NCBI GenBank assembly: GCA_009840005.1
Contig: VXOR01000074.1
Coordinates: forward strand, 62,001 to 126,000
Source: Gemmatimonadota bacterium
GTDB taxonomy: Bacteria; Latescibacterota; UBA2968; UBA8231
Length of the DNA: 64,000 nt
Direction: 5' to 3'
How positions within the stretch are numbered: the stretch's first letter is position 1; every line of letters starts with the position of its first letter. The notes under the pieces were generated by a model. That model searched no databases. It saw nothing but the letters and a program-made list of their open reading frames with translations, and was not told where the DNA came from. The position numbers and the translations under genes were made by a program. Below are positions 20,393 to 28,411 of this stretch, one piece after another.

Positions 20393-22609
20393 ATGCCCAT
20401 ACTAGACGCCCTCAATCCAGCGCAACGCCGCGCCGCCGAGACCGCGGGCGGCCCGCTGTTGATCCTCGCTGGAGCCGGCTCGGGCAAGACCCGCGTACTC
20501 ACCCATCGCATCGCTTTCCTCATCAAAGAAGTCGGCGTGCCCCCGTGGCGCATTCTCGCTGCGACCTTCACTAACAAGGCTGCAGGCGAAATGCGCGAGC
20601 GCATCGAGCAGCTAGTCGGACCGGCGGCCACTGAACTATGGATCGGCACCTTCCACTCGATCTGTGCGCGCATCCTGCGCCGCCAAGCCGAGGGTTTTGG
20701 TCTAGATCCCAACTTCTCCATCTACGACGAAGACGACCGCCGAGCCACCATCCGCCGCGTCCTCAATGCCCACCAAATCGACGAGCGCGAACTCGCGCCG
20801 CGCGCGGTCGTCAGCCAGATCAGCCGCGCCAAGAACGCCATGCTCGACCCGTTGGAATTTGCGCGCCAGGCCAACGAGCACCAACGGCAAATCGCCGAAC
20901 TCTACGCCGACTACGAGCGCGAGTTGCGCCGCAACCAAGCCCTTGATTTCGACGACCTGCTCATCGAGGTCGTGCGCCAGTTCGACCGCCATCCAGACAT
21001 TTTGCAAACCTACCAAGAGCGCTTTGAGCACCTACTCGTCGATGAATACCAAGACACGAACCGGCCCCAGTACTTGCTCTGTCGCCAGCTAGCGGCTCAT
21101 CACCGCAATATCTGCGTGGTCGGGGATGACGACCAGTCGATCTACCAATTTCGCGGTGCTGACATCCGCAACATCCTCGACTTTGAGCGCGACTACCCAG
21201 ACGCCCGCCTAGTGCGGTTAGAGCAAAACTACCGCTCCACCGGCCGCATCCTCGCCGCAGCCAACGCCGTCATCAGCCACAACCAAGGCCGCAAAGGCAA
21301 AGAGTTGTGGACGAACGGTCCCGAAGGCGACTCCGTCGCGGTCGTCGAATGCGACTCGGACCGCCGCGAGGCCCGCCATGTCGTCGATGCCATCCGCCGC
21401 TATGACCGCTTGGGACGTTACGGCCTTGGAGACGCCGCAGTGCTCTACCGCACCAACGCCCAATCGCGGCCCTTTGAAGAGGAGCTACAGCGCGCCGGAC
21501 TACCCTATGTAATCGTCGGGGGCATCCGCTTTTACGATCGCCGCGAAATTCGGGATGTGCTGTCCTATTTGCGCCTGTTGGTCAACCCGGCCGACGACAT
21601 TGCCCTGCGCCGCATCATCAATACGCCCCGCCGCGGCATTGGCGATACCTCCCTCGACCGCTTGCAGGCTTTTGCCCAAGCCAAGGGTTGGAGCCTTTCT
21701 ACTGCACTTGGGCATCTCGACGACGTACCCAACCTCAGCGGCCGCGCACAAAAAAGCCTCGCTGCTTTCGCCGACCTGATCGACGAGCTGATGGCAGCCA
21801 GTGAGGCGCTCTCCCTGCCCGAGTTGGGCTTTGCCGTCGTCGAAAAGAGTGGATACCGCGCCATGCTCGCGGCGGAAAACACCCCAGAAGCCGAGGCGCG
21901 CTTGCAGAATCTCGACCAACTTCTAGCCGAAATGACCGAATACGCCGACGCAAACCCAGACGCGACGTTAGCGACCTATCTCGAAGAAAAGTCGCTGTTG
22001 ACCTCGGCGGACGAAAGCGACAACGATGGCAACGCCATTACTTTGATGACCCTGCACAGTGCCAAGGGTTTAGAGTTTCCCTTGGTCTTTGTCTGCGGAC
22101 TCGAAGAAAACCTCTTTCCCACGGCGCGAGCCGTCGGCGACCCCCAAGCCATTGAAGAAGAGCGCCGTCTCTGTTATGTGGGCATGACCCGTGCGCAAGA
22201 GCAGCTCAGCCTCACCTATGCCCTGCGCCGCTATGCGTACGGCTCGCTGCTTGCAACCGAACCCTCGCGGTTTTTAAGTGAAATCCCCGCCGAACTGACA
22301 ACCCAGAATTACGAGTTGGACCGCGGCTTTGCCCGCTCGCGGCAGCGCGTCGGCCCTCCGCCCCGCAAAAAGGCTCCGGCTTCCCAAGGCGTCCACTACG
22401 AATGGGACTCTGAGCAGTCGCCTGGATTCGACGAGTTTGTCGCTCAAGATGACTTCCTCGCCGTTGGCCAGTGGGTGCGCCACCCCCAATGGGGGCGCGG
22501 CCAGATCGTCAGCCGCGAAGGGCACGGCGAAAAGATGAAGCTCTCCATCCGCTTTGGGACGCGGACCAAGCGCATCGCCGTCGCCTACGCCCAGCTCGAA
22601 CCTGCCTAA
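20393..22609 (+). CDS. pcrA: ATP-dependent DNA helicase PcrA/UvrD
   Basis: The 738-residue superfamily 1A helicase acts in nucleotide excision repair and replication-fork maintenance. Motifs in order are Walker A AGAGSGKT (26-33), motif Ia in ATFTNKAAGEM, motif II VDEYQDTN, motif III GDDDQSIYQFRGAD, motif IV NYRST, motif V TLHSAKGLEF and motif VI VGMTRAQEQL. The C-terminal 60 residues (WVRHPQWGRGQIV onwards) form the Tudor-like domain of PcrA that binds RNA polymerase. It is a normal chromosomal gene, coupled to mltG, and not part of the CRISPR locus next to it. Its stop codon lies within the 11-bp sequence repeated at the far end of the island. Confidence 0.95.
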   Translation: MPILDALNPAQRRAAETAGGPLLILAGAGSGKTRVLTHRIAFLIKEVGVPPWRILAATFTNKAAGEMRERIEQLVGPAATELWIGTFHSICARILRRQAEGFGLDPNFSIYDEDDRRATIRRVLNAHQIDERELAPRAVVSQISRAKNAMLDPLEFARQANEHQRQIAELYADYERELRRNQALDFDDLLIEVVRQFDRHPDILQTYQERFEHLLVDEYQDTNRPQYLLCRQLAAHHRNICVVGDDDQSIYQFRGADIRNILDFERDYPDARLVRLEQNYRSTGRILAAANAVISHNQGRKGKELWTNGPEGDSVAVVECDSDRREARHVVDAIRRYDRLGRYGLGDAAVLYRTNAQSRPFEEELQRAGLPYVIVGGIRFYDRREIRDVLSYLRLLVNPADDIALRRIINTPRRGIGDTSLDRLQAFAQAKGWSLSTALGHLDDVPNLSGRAQKSLAAFADLIDELMAASEALSLPELGFAVVEKSGYRAMLAAENTPEAEARLQNLDQLLAEMTEYADANPDATLATYLEEKSLLTSADESDNDGNAITLMTLHSAKGLEFPLVFVCGLEENLFPTARAVGDPQAIEEERRLCYVGMTRAQEQLSLTYALRRYAYGSLLATEPSRFLSEIPAELTTQNYELDRGFARSRQRVGPPPRKKAPASQGVHYEWDSEQSPGFDEFVAQDDFLAVGQWVRHPQWGRGQIVSREGHGEKMKLSIRFGTRTKRIAVAYAQLEPA

Positions 22610-22610
22610 G
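22600..22610. repeat. Left direct repeat, putative att site
   Basis: The 11 bp ACCTGCCTAAG cover the last sense codons and the stop of pcrA. The same 11 bp recur at 29411-29421, past the integrase. This is what insertion at a gene 3' end by a tyrosine recombinase would leave. Confidence 0.5.
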
Positions 22611-22685
22611 GGTAGTGCGTCAGGTTGAAAATAATTTTTTAACGAGGGCTGTTTCCCCTAAAAATTCTGAAGCGGGTCTGATCGG

Positions 22686-22835
22686 GGTCCATCCCCGCGT
22701 AGGCGGGGCAACCTACTGGGCCTAACAAGCGGTGCCAGTGCACATAGGTCCATCCCCGCGTAGGCGGGGCAACCAAGAGAGGCGACGCGACGCTGTCGTC
22801 AGGACTGGGGCCATCCCCGCATAGGCGGGGCAACC
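22686..22835 (-). CRISPR. Type I-E CRISPR array, three repeats and two spacers
   Basis: Three 28-bp repeats lie at 22686-22713, 22747-22774 and 22808-22835 with two 33-bp spacers and a 61-bp period, as usual for type I-E. On the minus strand (same as cas) the repeat starts GGTTGCCCCGCC and ends GCGGGGATGGACC, the end known from type I-E repeats, with a CCCCGC/GCGGGG stem. The copy next to cas6e (22808-22835) differs at two bases. Only 27 bp separate it from the cas6e stop, so there is no room for a leader, cas1 or cas2. The array is therefore probably fixed and read through from the cas operon. Confidence 0.95.
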
Positions 22836-22862
22836 TCTAACACAAGTAAGTGTAGATGGTAT

Positions 22863-23621
22863 TTACCCCCAAGTACCTATAGGTGCCAAAAGCAGGCAGC
22901 CAAAGCCAAAAGCCGTGTGCCGCCCAATGCCGCACGTAATGACTTCGGTAAAGCGCTCGCCGTTGGTTATCTCCAAATTCCCGCGAAAAAGAACGTCCGG
23001 CCCCTCGATTTCCCGTGCGCGCCGATTGCCTCCAATGATCGGCCGTCTGAATACGCGGGTCCGTCGCATTGAGACGAGCTGTGCAGCTATCAGGCGAACG
23101 CCATGCAAATCAAAGCGTACAGCTAGCCACTCTCGATACGCATCCTCTTTTGCCGGTAACCCTTCGGTGCGTTCTTCGGCGCGGCGAGCTGCCCACGCTG
23201 CGACATCAATCTCATGGTTGGGTCCGTCACGCCCGGCACCGCGAGAACGCACAATGGGACGTGTACGCACCTCAAAGCTGAAGCGGGCACCCGTCCGCCA
23301 ATCTTCTGGCATGGCGTAGGCCTCAATCGTCTGGAGACCAAGTTCGTCTGCCGATGCGCGAATCGGCGGCAGGCCAGCCGCTTCTGTTATGGCCTCGGGC
23401 TTTGCCTGAACATAGCCGAGTACGGCTCCTTCCCCTTCGCGTGGTTGCTGAAAAACGAAGGGTCTAGGCGCGAAGTCGCCTAGCGCTTCCTTTAGCGCCA
23501 CATGAAGAGCGTAGCCTAGGTCAGCGTCTCCACGTCGGGGAAGGTAGCCCTTCTCGATGGCCCAATGCACAAAGGCTGTCGTGTTGGGATGCAAACGAAT
23601 AAGCGACAAGGGAGTAGTCAC
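22863..23621 (-). CDS. cas6e: Cas6e, CRISPR RNA endoribonuclease
   Basis: Cas6e cuts the repeat hairpin to release crRNAs and stays on the 3' hairpin in Cascade. The 252-residue protein ends with the glycine-rich GIGRHTAFGFG (231-241) that marks the family, and an N-terminal LHPNTTAFVHWAIEKGY segment holds histidines where the catalytic residue lies in relatives. It is about 50 residues longer than the E. coli protein. It overlaps cas5e by 4 bp and is the last gene before the array. Confidence 0.92.
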   Translation of the reverse strand: MTTPLSLIRLHPNTTAFVHWAIEKGYLPRRGDADLGYALHVALKEALGDFAPRPFVFQQPREGEGAVLGYVQAKPEAITEAAGLPPIRASADELGLQTIEAYAMPEDWRTGARFSFEVRTRPIVRSRGAGRDGPNHEIDVAAWAARRAEERTEGLPAKEDAYREWLAVRFDLHGVRLIAAQLVSMRRTRVFRRPIIGGNRRAREIEGPDVLFRGNLEITNGERFTEVITCGIGRHTAFGFGCLLLAPIGTWG

Positions 23622-24367
23622 AACAGATCCTCCGCAGAGAGGGCCAAGCGCCCTTCCAACCAGCGCTGTTCCCCACCATGCACATCACTTACCCAATTGC
23701 GTCTGCCGCTTACTCGTACTTCCCGGTGCTGGTCCCTGACAAAGGGATGCGGTCTATCGTGAACCGGCGCAAACGCAATGTGACCGACCTGCCTCTGCCG
23801 TTGCTCTCTATCGACCATCGCTGGAACTTTCGCGACAGCGTCCAAGGCACTCTCTCCTCTTCCTTGACCGACGAGCAGTGGTGCTGCCGGCAAACACGGC
23901 TTGCGGCCGATAAACAGAGGCCTCGCCGGATAGTCCAATGCTTTGGCGACTTGGTCAAGGGAGGGATCATCTTCAGCCGGCTCCAGACGCAGAGCCACGG
24001 TAATTACTCGGTCCGTCCAATAGAAGCGATAGCGGAGGTGCTTGCCCATATAGGTCTTAGCACCGCCATCGCGCCCTTCGGGTTGCTCATGCGTCGTCCA
24101 TCCTTTGTCGTTCTTGTTCAAGGCCGCAGCCTGGAAATCCCTAAGCCTTTCTCCCTCGCAGTCGGCTCGGCAGGCAAATACTAGCCGAGCTTGCAGAGCC
24201 TGTAAGTCTTCCCTGTCCGTGCGCCGGTATCCGAGGGCATTGCCGATTATGCCGACCAATAAAGAAGCGCTAGGCCAATCGTCCGTCTCCCCGAAATTAT
24301 CGATGACGACTCCTCCGAAACTCATCAACGGCGCGTCGAGGCACAGTATGAGGTGATCCTTATTCAT
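23618..24367 (-). CDS. cas5e: Cas5e, Cascade 5'-handle-binding subunit
   Basis: The 249-residue RAMP protein begins LILCLDAPLMSFGGVVIDNF, the standard Cas5e opening in which a short strand is followed by a substitution of the usual SFG segment. GETDDWPSASLLVGIIGNALGYRR follows as in family members, and the conserved PLFIGRKPCLPAAPL lies in the later part. It caps the 5' handle of the crRNA. It overlaps cas7e and cas6e by 4 bp on each side, so the operon is translationally coupled and intact. Confidence 0.92.
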   Translation of the reverse strand: MNKDHLILCLDAPLMSFGGVVIDNFGETDDWPSASLLVGIIGNALGYRRTDREDLQALQARLVFACRADCEGERLRDFQAAALNKNDKGWTTHEQPEGRDGGAKTYMGKHLRYRFYWTDRVITVALRLEPAEDDPSLDQVAKALDYPARPLFIGRKPCLPAAPLLVGQGRGESALDAVAKVPAMVDREQRQRQVGHIAFAPVHDRPHPFVRDQHREVRVSGRRNWVSDVHGGEQRWLEGRLALSAEDLL

Positions 24368-25536
24368 GCGGTTGCTCCCACGCTGCCACGCACTACGTCA
24401 GCAGTCCACTGAGCGAGATCGTCGAGCTTCTTTTGGTCGATCTCGGACAGTGCGGCATCTGCATCGACGGCTAGTTGACACCGGACTTCGTCACCTCCGT
24501 AGGCAGCATCCAAGCTAGCAAGATGGGCGTTCATTTGCCCAACCGCCTTTTTGAGCAACCCGTTGGCCCTCACATCAACTGGGGCGCGGAAAGCATTAGC
24601 GAGAGTACGCGGTTGGCGGGCTCCGGCCTCTATCAGCATCAATTCGGCCCACGCATAGGGTGCGGTGGAGCCTTTCTTCGCGCCGGGAGAAACTTGGGCA
24701 ATAAGATGTACCAAGTGCTCGACCACCTGGGCGGAGATCTCCCTATCTTGTGAGAGATTGGAAACCAGTAGGCCGATGTCCACGACAACATAGCCGTAGT
24801 AGAGACCGCTAGTCAGTTCCATGTCGAAGATACCCGCCGATCCCGAATCGTCTCCCTCAGCTTGGCTTTTCAAGTCATCAACGACGGTCATGTAGTCAAG
24901 GTCTCGCTCCAGCTTATGGACAGTGAGGGCGTGAGCGACGTGAATGGCAGCGTCGGTATTAGCTGCCGGATCGGAAGTAACCATACGTCCGAATAGTGCC
25001 GCACCAAGGCCAGCACCGTCTTTTAGTGCCCGCAAATTCGCACGCTGCTTCCCGATTAGGGAGACCAATTTTTCGCCCGCCTCTTCGGGGGTATCTTCTG
25101 CGAGTGCTTGCGCGGCAAGTTCGGCGAGAAACTCCAGTTCCGACTCACCAAAGTACAGGGCCTGGCGCTTCTTCGGATCGGCCGCATTTTTGGCGTACAC
25201 TCCCTTGAGCAGTTCCTCCTCGACAGCTTTAGCGATGTTATCATCGGTAGGCTGCTTTTCGAGTGCACGTGGCATGATCTTGTTCTCTACGGCTAGCTTT
25301 GTGCGGAACCCCATAGGGATTTCAAGGTTTTGCAGCGCCCACGAATTATCCGCAGCATTTTCGAGGCTATCGGCACCGGCCAAGCGCCAGTGGCGCTTTA
25401 GCGACTGAGAGGATACCCGCCCGCGGGTGACCCCACCGAAAGGTAGGCGCTTGGCCAAGCCAGCATCGTCGCGGTTTAACAAGGCTCCGGGATAGGAAGC
25501 AAGCCAGTGGATTTGAATGAATCGGGCTGAGGGCAT
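24364..25536 (-). CDS. cas7e: Cas7e, Cascade backbone subunit
   Basis: Six Cas7e copies form the crRNA-binding filament in type I-E Cascade. The 390-residue protein has FIQIHWLASYPGALLNRDD at the start, then KRLPFGGVTRGRVSSQSLKRHWR, the typical RNA-binding stretch, and FGRMVTSDPAANTDAAIHVAHALTVH in the middle. It is slightly longer than the E. coli subunit (363). It starts 12 bp after cse2. Confidence 0.95.
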   Translation of the reverse strand: MPSARFIQIHWLASYPGALLNRDDAGLAKRLPFGGVTRGRVSSQSLKRHWRLAGADSLENAADNSWALQNLEIPMGFRTKLAVENKIMPRALEKQPTDDNIAKAVEEELLKGVYAKNAADPKKRQALYFGESELEFLAELAAQALAEDTPEEAGEKLVSLIGKQRANLRALKDGAGLGAALFGRMVTSDPAANTDAAIHVAHALTVHKLERDLDYMTVVDDLKSQAEGDDSGSAGIFDMELTSGLYYGYVVVDIGLLVSNLSQDREISAQVVEHLVHLIAQVSPGAKKGSTAPYAWAELMLIEAGARQPRTLANAFRAPVDVRANGLLKKAVGQMNAHLASLDAAYGGDEVRCQLAVDADAALSEIDQKKLDDLAQWTADVVRGSVGATA

Positions 25537-25548
25537 ACTGAGTTCCCC

Positions 25549-26067
25549 TCAATTAGCGGTGGCGCGGGCATACTCCCGTGCCACTCGGTTGCGAGATTGG
25601 TCGGCGCGGCTTTCGGCGCGTCCAGTCCAGCGGGCAATACGAACCAAGGGTAGCCAATCGATGGCCGCACCCTTGGCCCCTAAGAATCGGGCAAGCCGTG
25701 GTAGCACATCGGCGATTACCTCAAAGTCAGAAGACAGCAAGCGGTTGATGCGTTCTTCTGAATACTGCACTTGTGCAAGAACGGAACCTGTGGAGGCACG
25801 GTGCGAGTGTTGCCCCCGCGTCAGGGCCAAGCAGTGGATAATCAGTAACCAACGTTTCCGGTCTGCTTCCCCCGTAGGCTCTGCGCCGGCCGAGGCAAGC
25901 AATCGCTCGGCTGCTATTTCGGCGTGGCTAGACGGAATCTGCGGATTCATGCGCCGCAAGGCGGCATAATCTCCCATTGAAAATCCATCATTCGCAAGAC
26001 GGGAAGCGATTTTGGCAAGCCAACCGGCCTCCTGTTTCCAGATAGGTATTTCATTGTGGTTGGTCAT
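25549..26067 (-). CDS. cse2: Cse2 (Cas11e), Cascade small subunit
   Basis: The 172-residue helical protein matches Cse2 in length and in pattern: a basic N-terminal helix region, RKRWLLIIHCLALTRG in the middle and RINRLLSSDFEVIADVLPRLARFL followed by a basic segment at the end. Two copies stabilise the displaced strand in Cascade. The gene overlaps the end of cse1 by 17 bp. Confidence 0.88.
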   Translation of the reverse strand: MTNHNEIPIWKQEAGWLAKIASRLANDGFSMGDYAALRRMNPQIPSSHAEIAAERLLASAGAEPTGEADRKRWLLIIHCLALTRGQHSHRASTGSVLAQVQYSEERINRLLSSDFEVIADVLPRLARFLGAKGAAIDWLPLVRIARWTGRAESRADQSRNRVAREYARATAN

Positions 26068-27643
26068 TAGCTTCTACAGCCACCTTTTTTGGGCGTAAGT
26101 TGGACAGATGCTTGTAAAGGGCACCTTCTAGCATATTGCTCGCCCGGGCTTGCGCCATGATGCGCCGCTCGTCGAGGCTCGGCGCGGCTTCGCTAGCCTC
26201 AGCCAACGTCTTGCGGGCTATGTCTGCTAAGGTCTTGTCCCACTCATGGCTGGCATCTTCCTCATCCATTTCGAGAGAATGCCAAAGTTCTGCGAAGAAA
26301 TGTTGATCTACCCGATGGTCAAAACGGTCTAACCACGGCTTAGTAAGGTCATCATTAAAATTAAGATGGTTTCTTCCATTCTGGATCTGAAAGAGCACGA
26401 TTAGGGACGATCGCAGGCATTTGCCTTGTGCTTCTCCGGCTCGGCGGACGCGCTCCTGTGCCCTCTGTGCAATGCCTTGCCTGGCACCCGCCAACAACGA
26501 AATAGCCTTTGGCGGTATATCTACGACTTGGCTATGAAATCCCTCCGTCTTGCCTTGGCCGCGTGCGATACCCGTTGCGACAAGCTGTGCCGACGATGTA
26601 CGCTCTTGCTCACTCGGTTCCGCGAGAAGCGGCAAGCGGTAGGATCGCTTGTCCGAACCGAATATCAACTCGCTCAAACGCCGATAGGAAAACCCTTCGC
26701 TCGTGATCGACAACGACTTAGGCGGATCGGAAAGTTCAACCAACGTCCACGGATCACCGAGGTTGCCATTCAGGTGACTTGCAGCAACACGCGCATGTTT
26801 AGAGCCTGCGGTCTGGGCAAGGAGGCGGCCATCTCGGCTTTCTAAACGAATCCGCCGACACATTTCGACAAATAGCGGATGCAGGCGCGAAAGCGGTAGG
26901 GGTTGATCCCCCCTGCTCCATGACTCCGTCCAGAGCAGAGGAATTGCTTGCTGTGTGGCAAAGCCATGCGTTTGGGCCGTATCCCACAGGATGTCCCGTT
27001 TCTCAAGGATGATGGTAAGATCGCGCCAAAACGCTGCTCCAACCGATGCCTCCGCTGGACGAAGCGCAAGGTATGACCGGCTGCCATAGCCGCCGTTCAT
27101 CCGTGCGATGCCGTATTTGCCGCTACCCATAACGCCTTCCTGCGTTTGCAGTGAGACCAGGGCGAACAGCCAGTCATCAGGGTGACTATGCGTCATGCGC
27201 GAACCTTTTAAATCGTGGTTTTTCGCGGTTACGAGCATGTCCAACGCATCTGGTGTGCTTATTTCATTCTTGAATTCCTTTTTGTACTGCGGGAGATCGG
27301 CTTTGGATACGGGGGCCTGTAACAGTGCCGGGTGATCCGGCGGCGTGACTAGCGACCACGGCTCGTCATTGGACCAATCGGGTGTGAGCGCACGTAGGAT
27401 TTCGGTCCAAGCGATCTCATCATCTCCAGGCGGCTCGTTCCACTCAAGTGCTTCTAGCCCCATTGCGGCCACCTGTACCAAAAATGCGTGCCAAGCGAAT
27501 ACTTGGTGCGGCCGAAGTGCCGTATAGTGAACGATCTGATCGGCTATAAGCGCACCGTACACCTGCGGCAGAGTCATGGTTTCCTGTGCGCCTGATTCCT
27601 GCTCAACGCGAATAATCGGTTCTTCAATGAGGTTGTGAACCAT
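26051..27643 (-). CDS. cas8e: Cse1 (Cas8e), Cascade large subunit
   Basis: Cas8e reads the PAM and, in normal systems, recruits Cas3. The 530-residue protein begins MVHNLIEEPIIRV, the usual FNLIxEPWIPV-type start, and has MGSGKYGIARMNGGYGSRSYL in the L1-loop region and a helical C-terminal bundle. I place the start at 27643; the frame is open to 27742, but the extra 33 residues are basic and unlike the family and cover CRISPR-like repeats. There is no clear ribosome binding site. No cas3 is upstream or elsewhere in the window, although the Cas3-binding subunit itself is intact. Confidence 0.92.
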   Translation of the reverse strand: MVHNLIEEPIIRVEQESGAQETMTLPQVYGALIADQIVHYTALRPHQVFAWHAFLVQVAAMGLEALEWNEPPGDDEIAWTEILRALTPDWSNDEPWSLVTPPDHPALLQAPVSKADLPQYKKEFKNEISTPDALDMLVTAKNHDLKGSRMTHSHPDDWLFALVSLQTQEGVMGSGKYGIARMNGGYGSRSYLALRPAEASVGAAFWRDLTIILEKRDILWDTAQTHGFATQQAIPLLWTESWSRGDQPLPLSRLHPLFVEMCRRIRLESRDGRLLAQTAGSKHARVAASHLNGNLGDPWTLVELSDPPKSLSITSEGFSYRRLSELIFGSDKRSYRLPLLAEPSEQERTSSAQLVATGIARGQGKTEGFHSQVVDIPPKAISLLAGARQGIAQRAQERVRRAGEAQGKCLRSSLIVLFQIQNGRNHLNFNDDLTKPWLDRFDHRVDQHFFAELWHSLEMDEEDASHEWDKTLADIARKTLAEASEAAPSLDERRIMAQARASNMLEGALYKHLSNLRPKKVAVEANDQPQ

Positions 27644-27745
27644 AGAGTGCTTATAACTATAACTATCAGGACATAAATTGCTCCTTTGACCGCATGGGGA
27701 AGCTGTCAACCTTTTACATCTCTCTGTTCTTCTGACGCTCAAGGG

Positions 27746-27835
27746 GTTTCATCCGTTGCACAGGAATGTGGTCCCCGCCTTGATATTGTTATAAACCCCT
27801 ACTACGTTTCATCCGTTTCACAGGGATGTGATCCC
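27746..27835 (-). repeat. Two CRISPR-like 30-bp repeats of a second kind
   Basis: Units at 27746-27775 and 27806-27835 match at 27 of 30 positions and are 60 bp apart. On the minus strand both end in AACGGATGAAAC, an end typical of CRISPR repeats of several type I and III systems, and the right copy holds a GGGAT/ATCCC palindrome. The sequence is unrelated to the type I-E repeat at 22.7 kb. They could be a relic array with one 30-bp spacer or paired operator sites ahead of cas8e. Confidence 0.5.
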
Positions 27836-27841
27836 TCTGCA

Positions 27842-28035
27842 ACAGAGCCGTAGGGATCGAACAGACAGGGAATCTGGACGCTGGTCGGTTGGTGCGAGCT
27901 GTGGTCCCGAGGATAGTCGAGGAGTTGGTCGAGAAATCGCCGGTACAAGACCGGAGATGCGGACTGCGGAACTAGTAACTAGGTCAAGCCAAAGCGAGGC
28001 GGGGAGCTTGGGCGGTCGCCGCCTCGCCAAGCATT
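27842..28035 (+). ncRNA. Structured element resembling the 3' end of a TnpB-type guide RNA (no tnpB present)
   Basis: The stretch is GC-rich and full of short stems: CCGGT/ACCGG, CTAG-TAA-CTAG, and a strong final hairpin GCTTGG (28006-28011), GCGG/CCGC inside, CCAAGC (28027-28032), followed by ATTTTAG. The order AGCGAGGCGGGGAGCTTGGG just before the hairpin tip is like the GAAGCAGGAAGCTTGGG stretch seen at right ends of many tnpB transposons. No tnpB or iscB gene is in the window. It could be an orphan transposon end, a terminator-bearing RNA, or part of the recombinase att region. The open frame across it is not credible as a protein. Confidence 0.3.
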
Positions 28036-28041
28036 TTAGAC

Positions 28042-28070
28042 TTGTCAATATAGCTACGTCTAATTATAGC
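28042..28070 (+). promoter_or_regulatory. Putative promoter of the integrase
   Basis: TTGTCA (28042-28047), a 17-bp spacer and TATAGC (28065-28070) in an AT-rich patch. The leader to the chosen start would be about 335 nt. Confidence 0.35.
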
Positions 28071-28411
28071 TAAATGGAATAAACACTGTAGAAATCAGCA
28101 CCCGTACAAAGGCCCCGGCGATGCGGCAACATCGACGAGGCCACACATAGCCCACCCCAGACAAAGAAGAACAAGCCATGCTGAACTGTAAGGTAGCCTC
28201 CCCCGCGATGAACTGCAAGTCGCGAAGCCGACTGCTTGGCCGCTAGCCCATGTCGAGCAGCCCAAGCCGTTATCAGCACGAAATCCGCCTCCACACCCGC
28301 CACATCGTCGAGTTACACGGCGAAGGACTAGCCGACGCCACAGCCACGATATCTCCTGAGCAGTTCCCCTGCGCCTGCGTCCGGGCGATGGACCCCGGAG
28401 GAGAGCACACC
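28071..28411. other. Gene-free stretch between the structured element and the integrase
   Basis: No gene is supported here. The frame of the integrase is open from 28250, and MSSSPSRYQHEIRL would be its start, but the ribosome binding site favours 28412. It may be the untranslated leader or decayed sequence. Confidence 0.5.

Noticed and set aside
20393..22609. The helicase beside the array as a stand-in for Cas3
   Set aside because: It is a full-length PcrA/UvrD with the family's C-terminal domain, coupled to mltG, and lacks an HD nuclease domain. It is the likely insertion target of the island, not part of it.
27828..28073. An 81-residue open frame over the structured stretch
   Set aside because: Its composition is that of translated structured RNA, it has no ribosome binding site, and it overlaps the CRISPR-like repeat.
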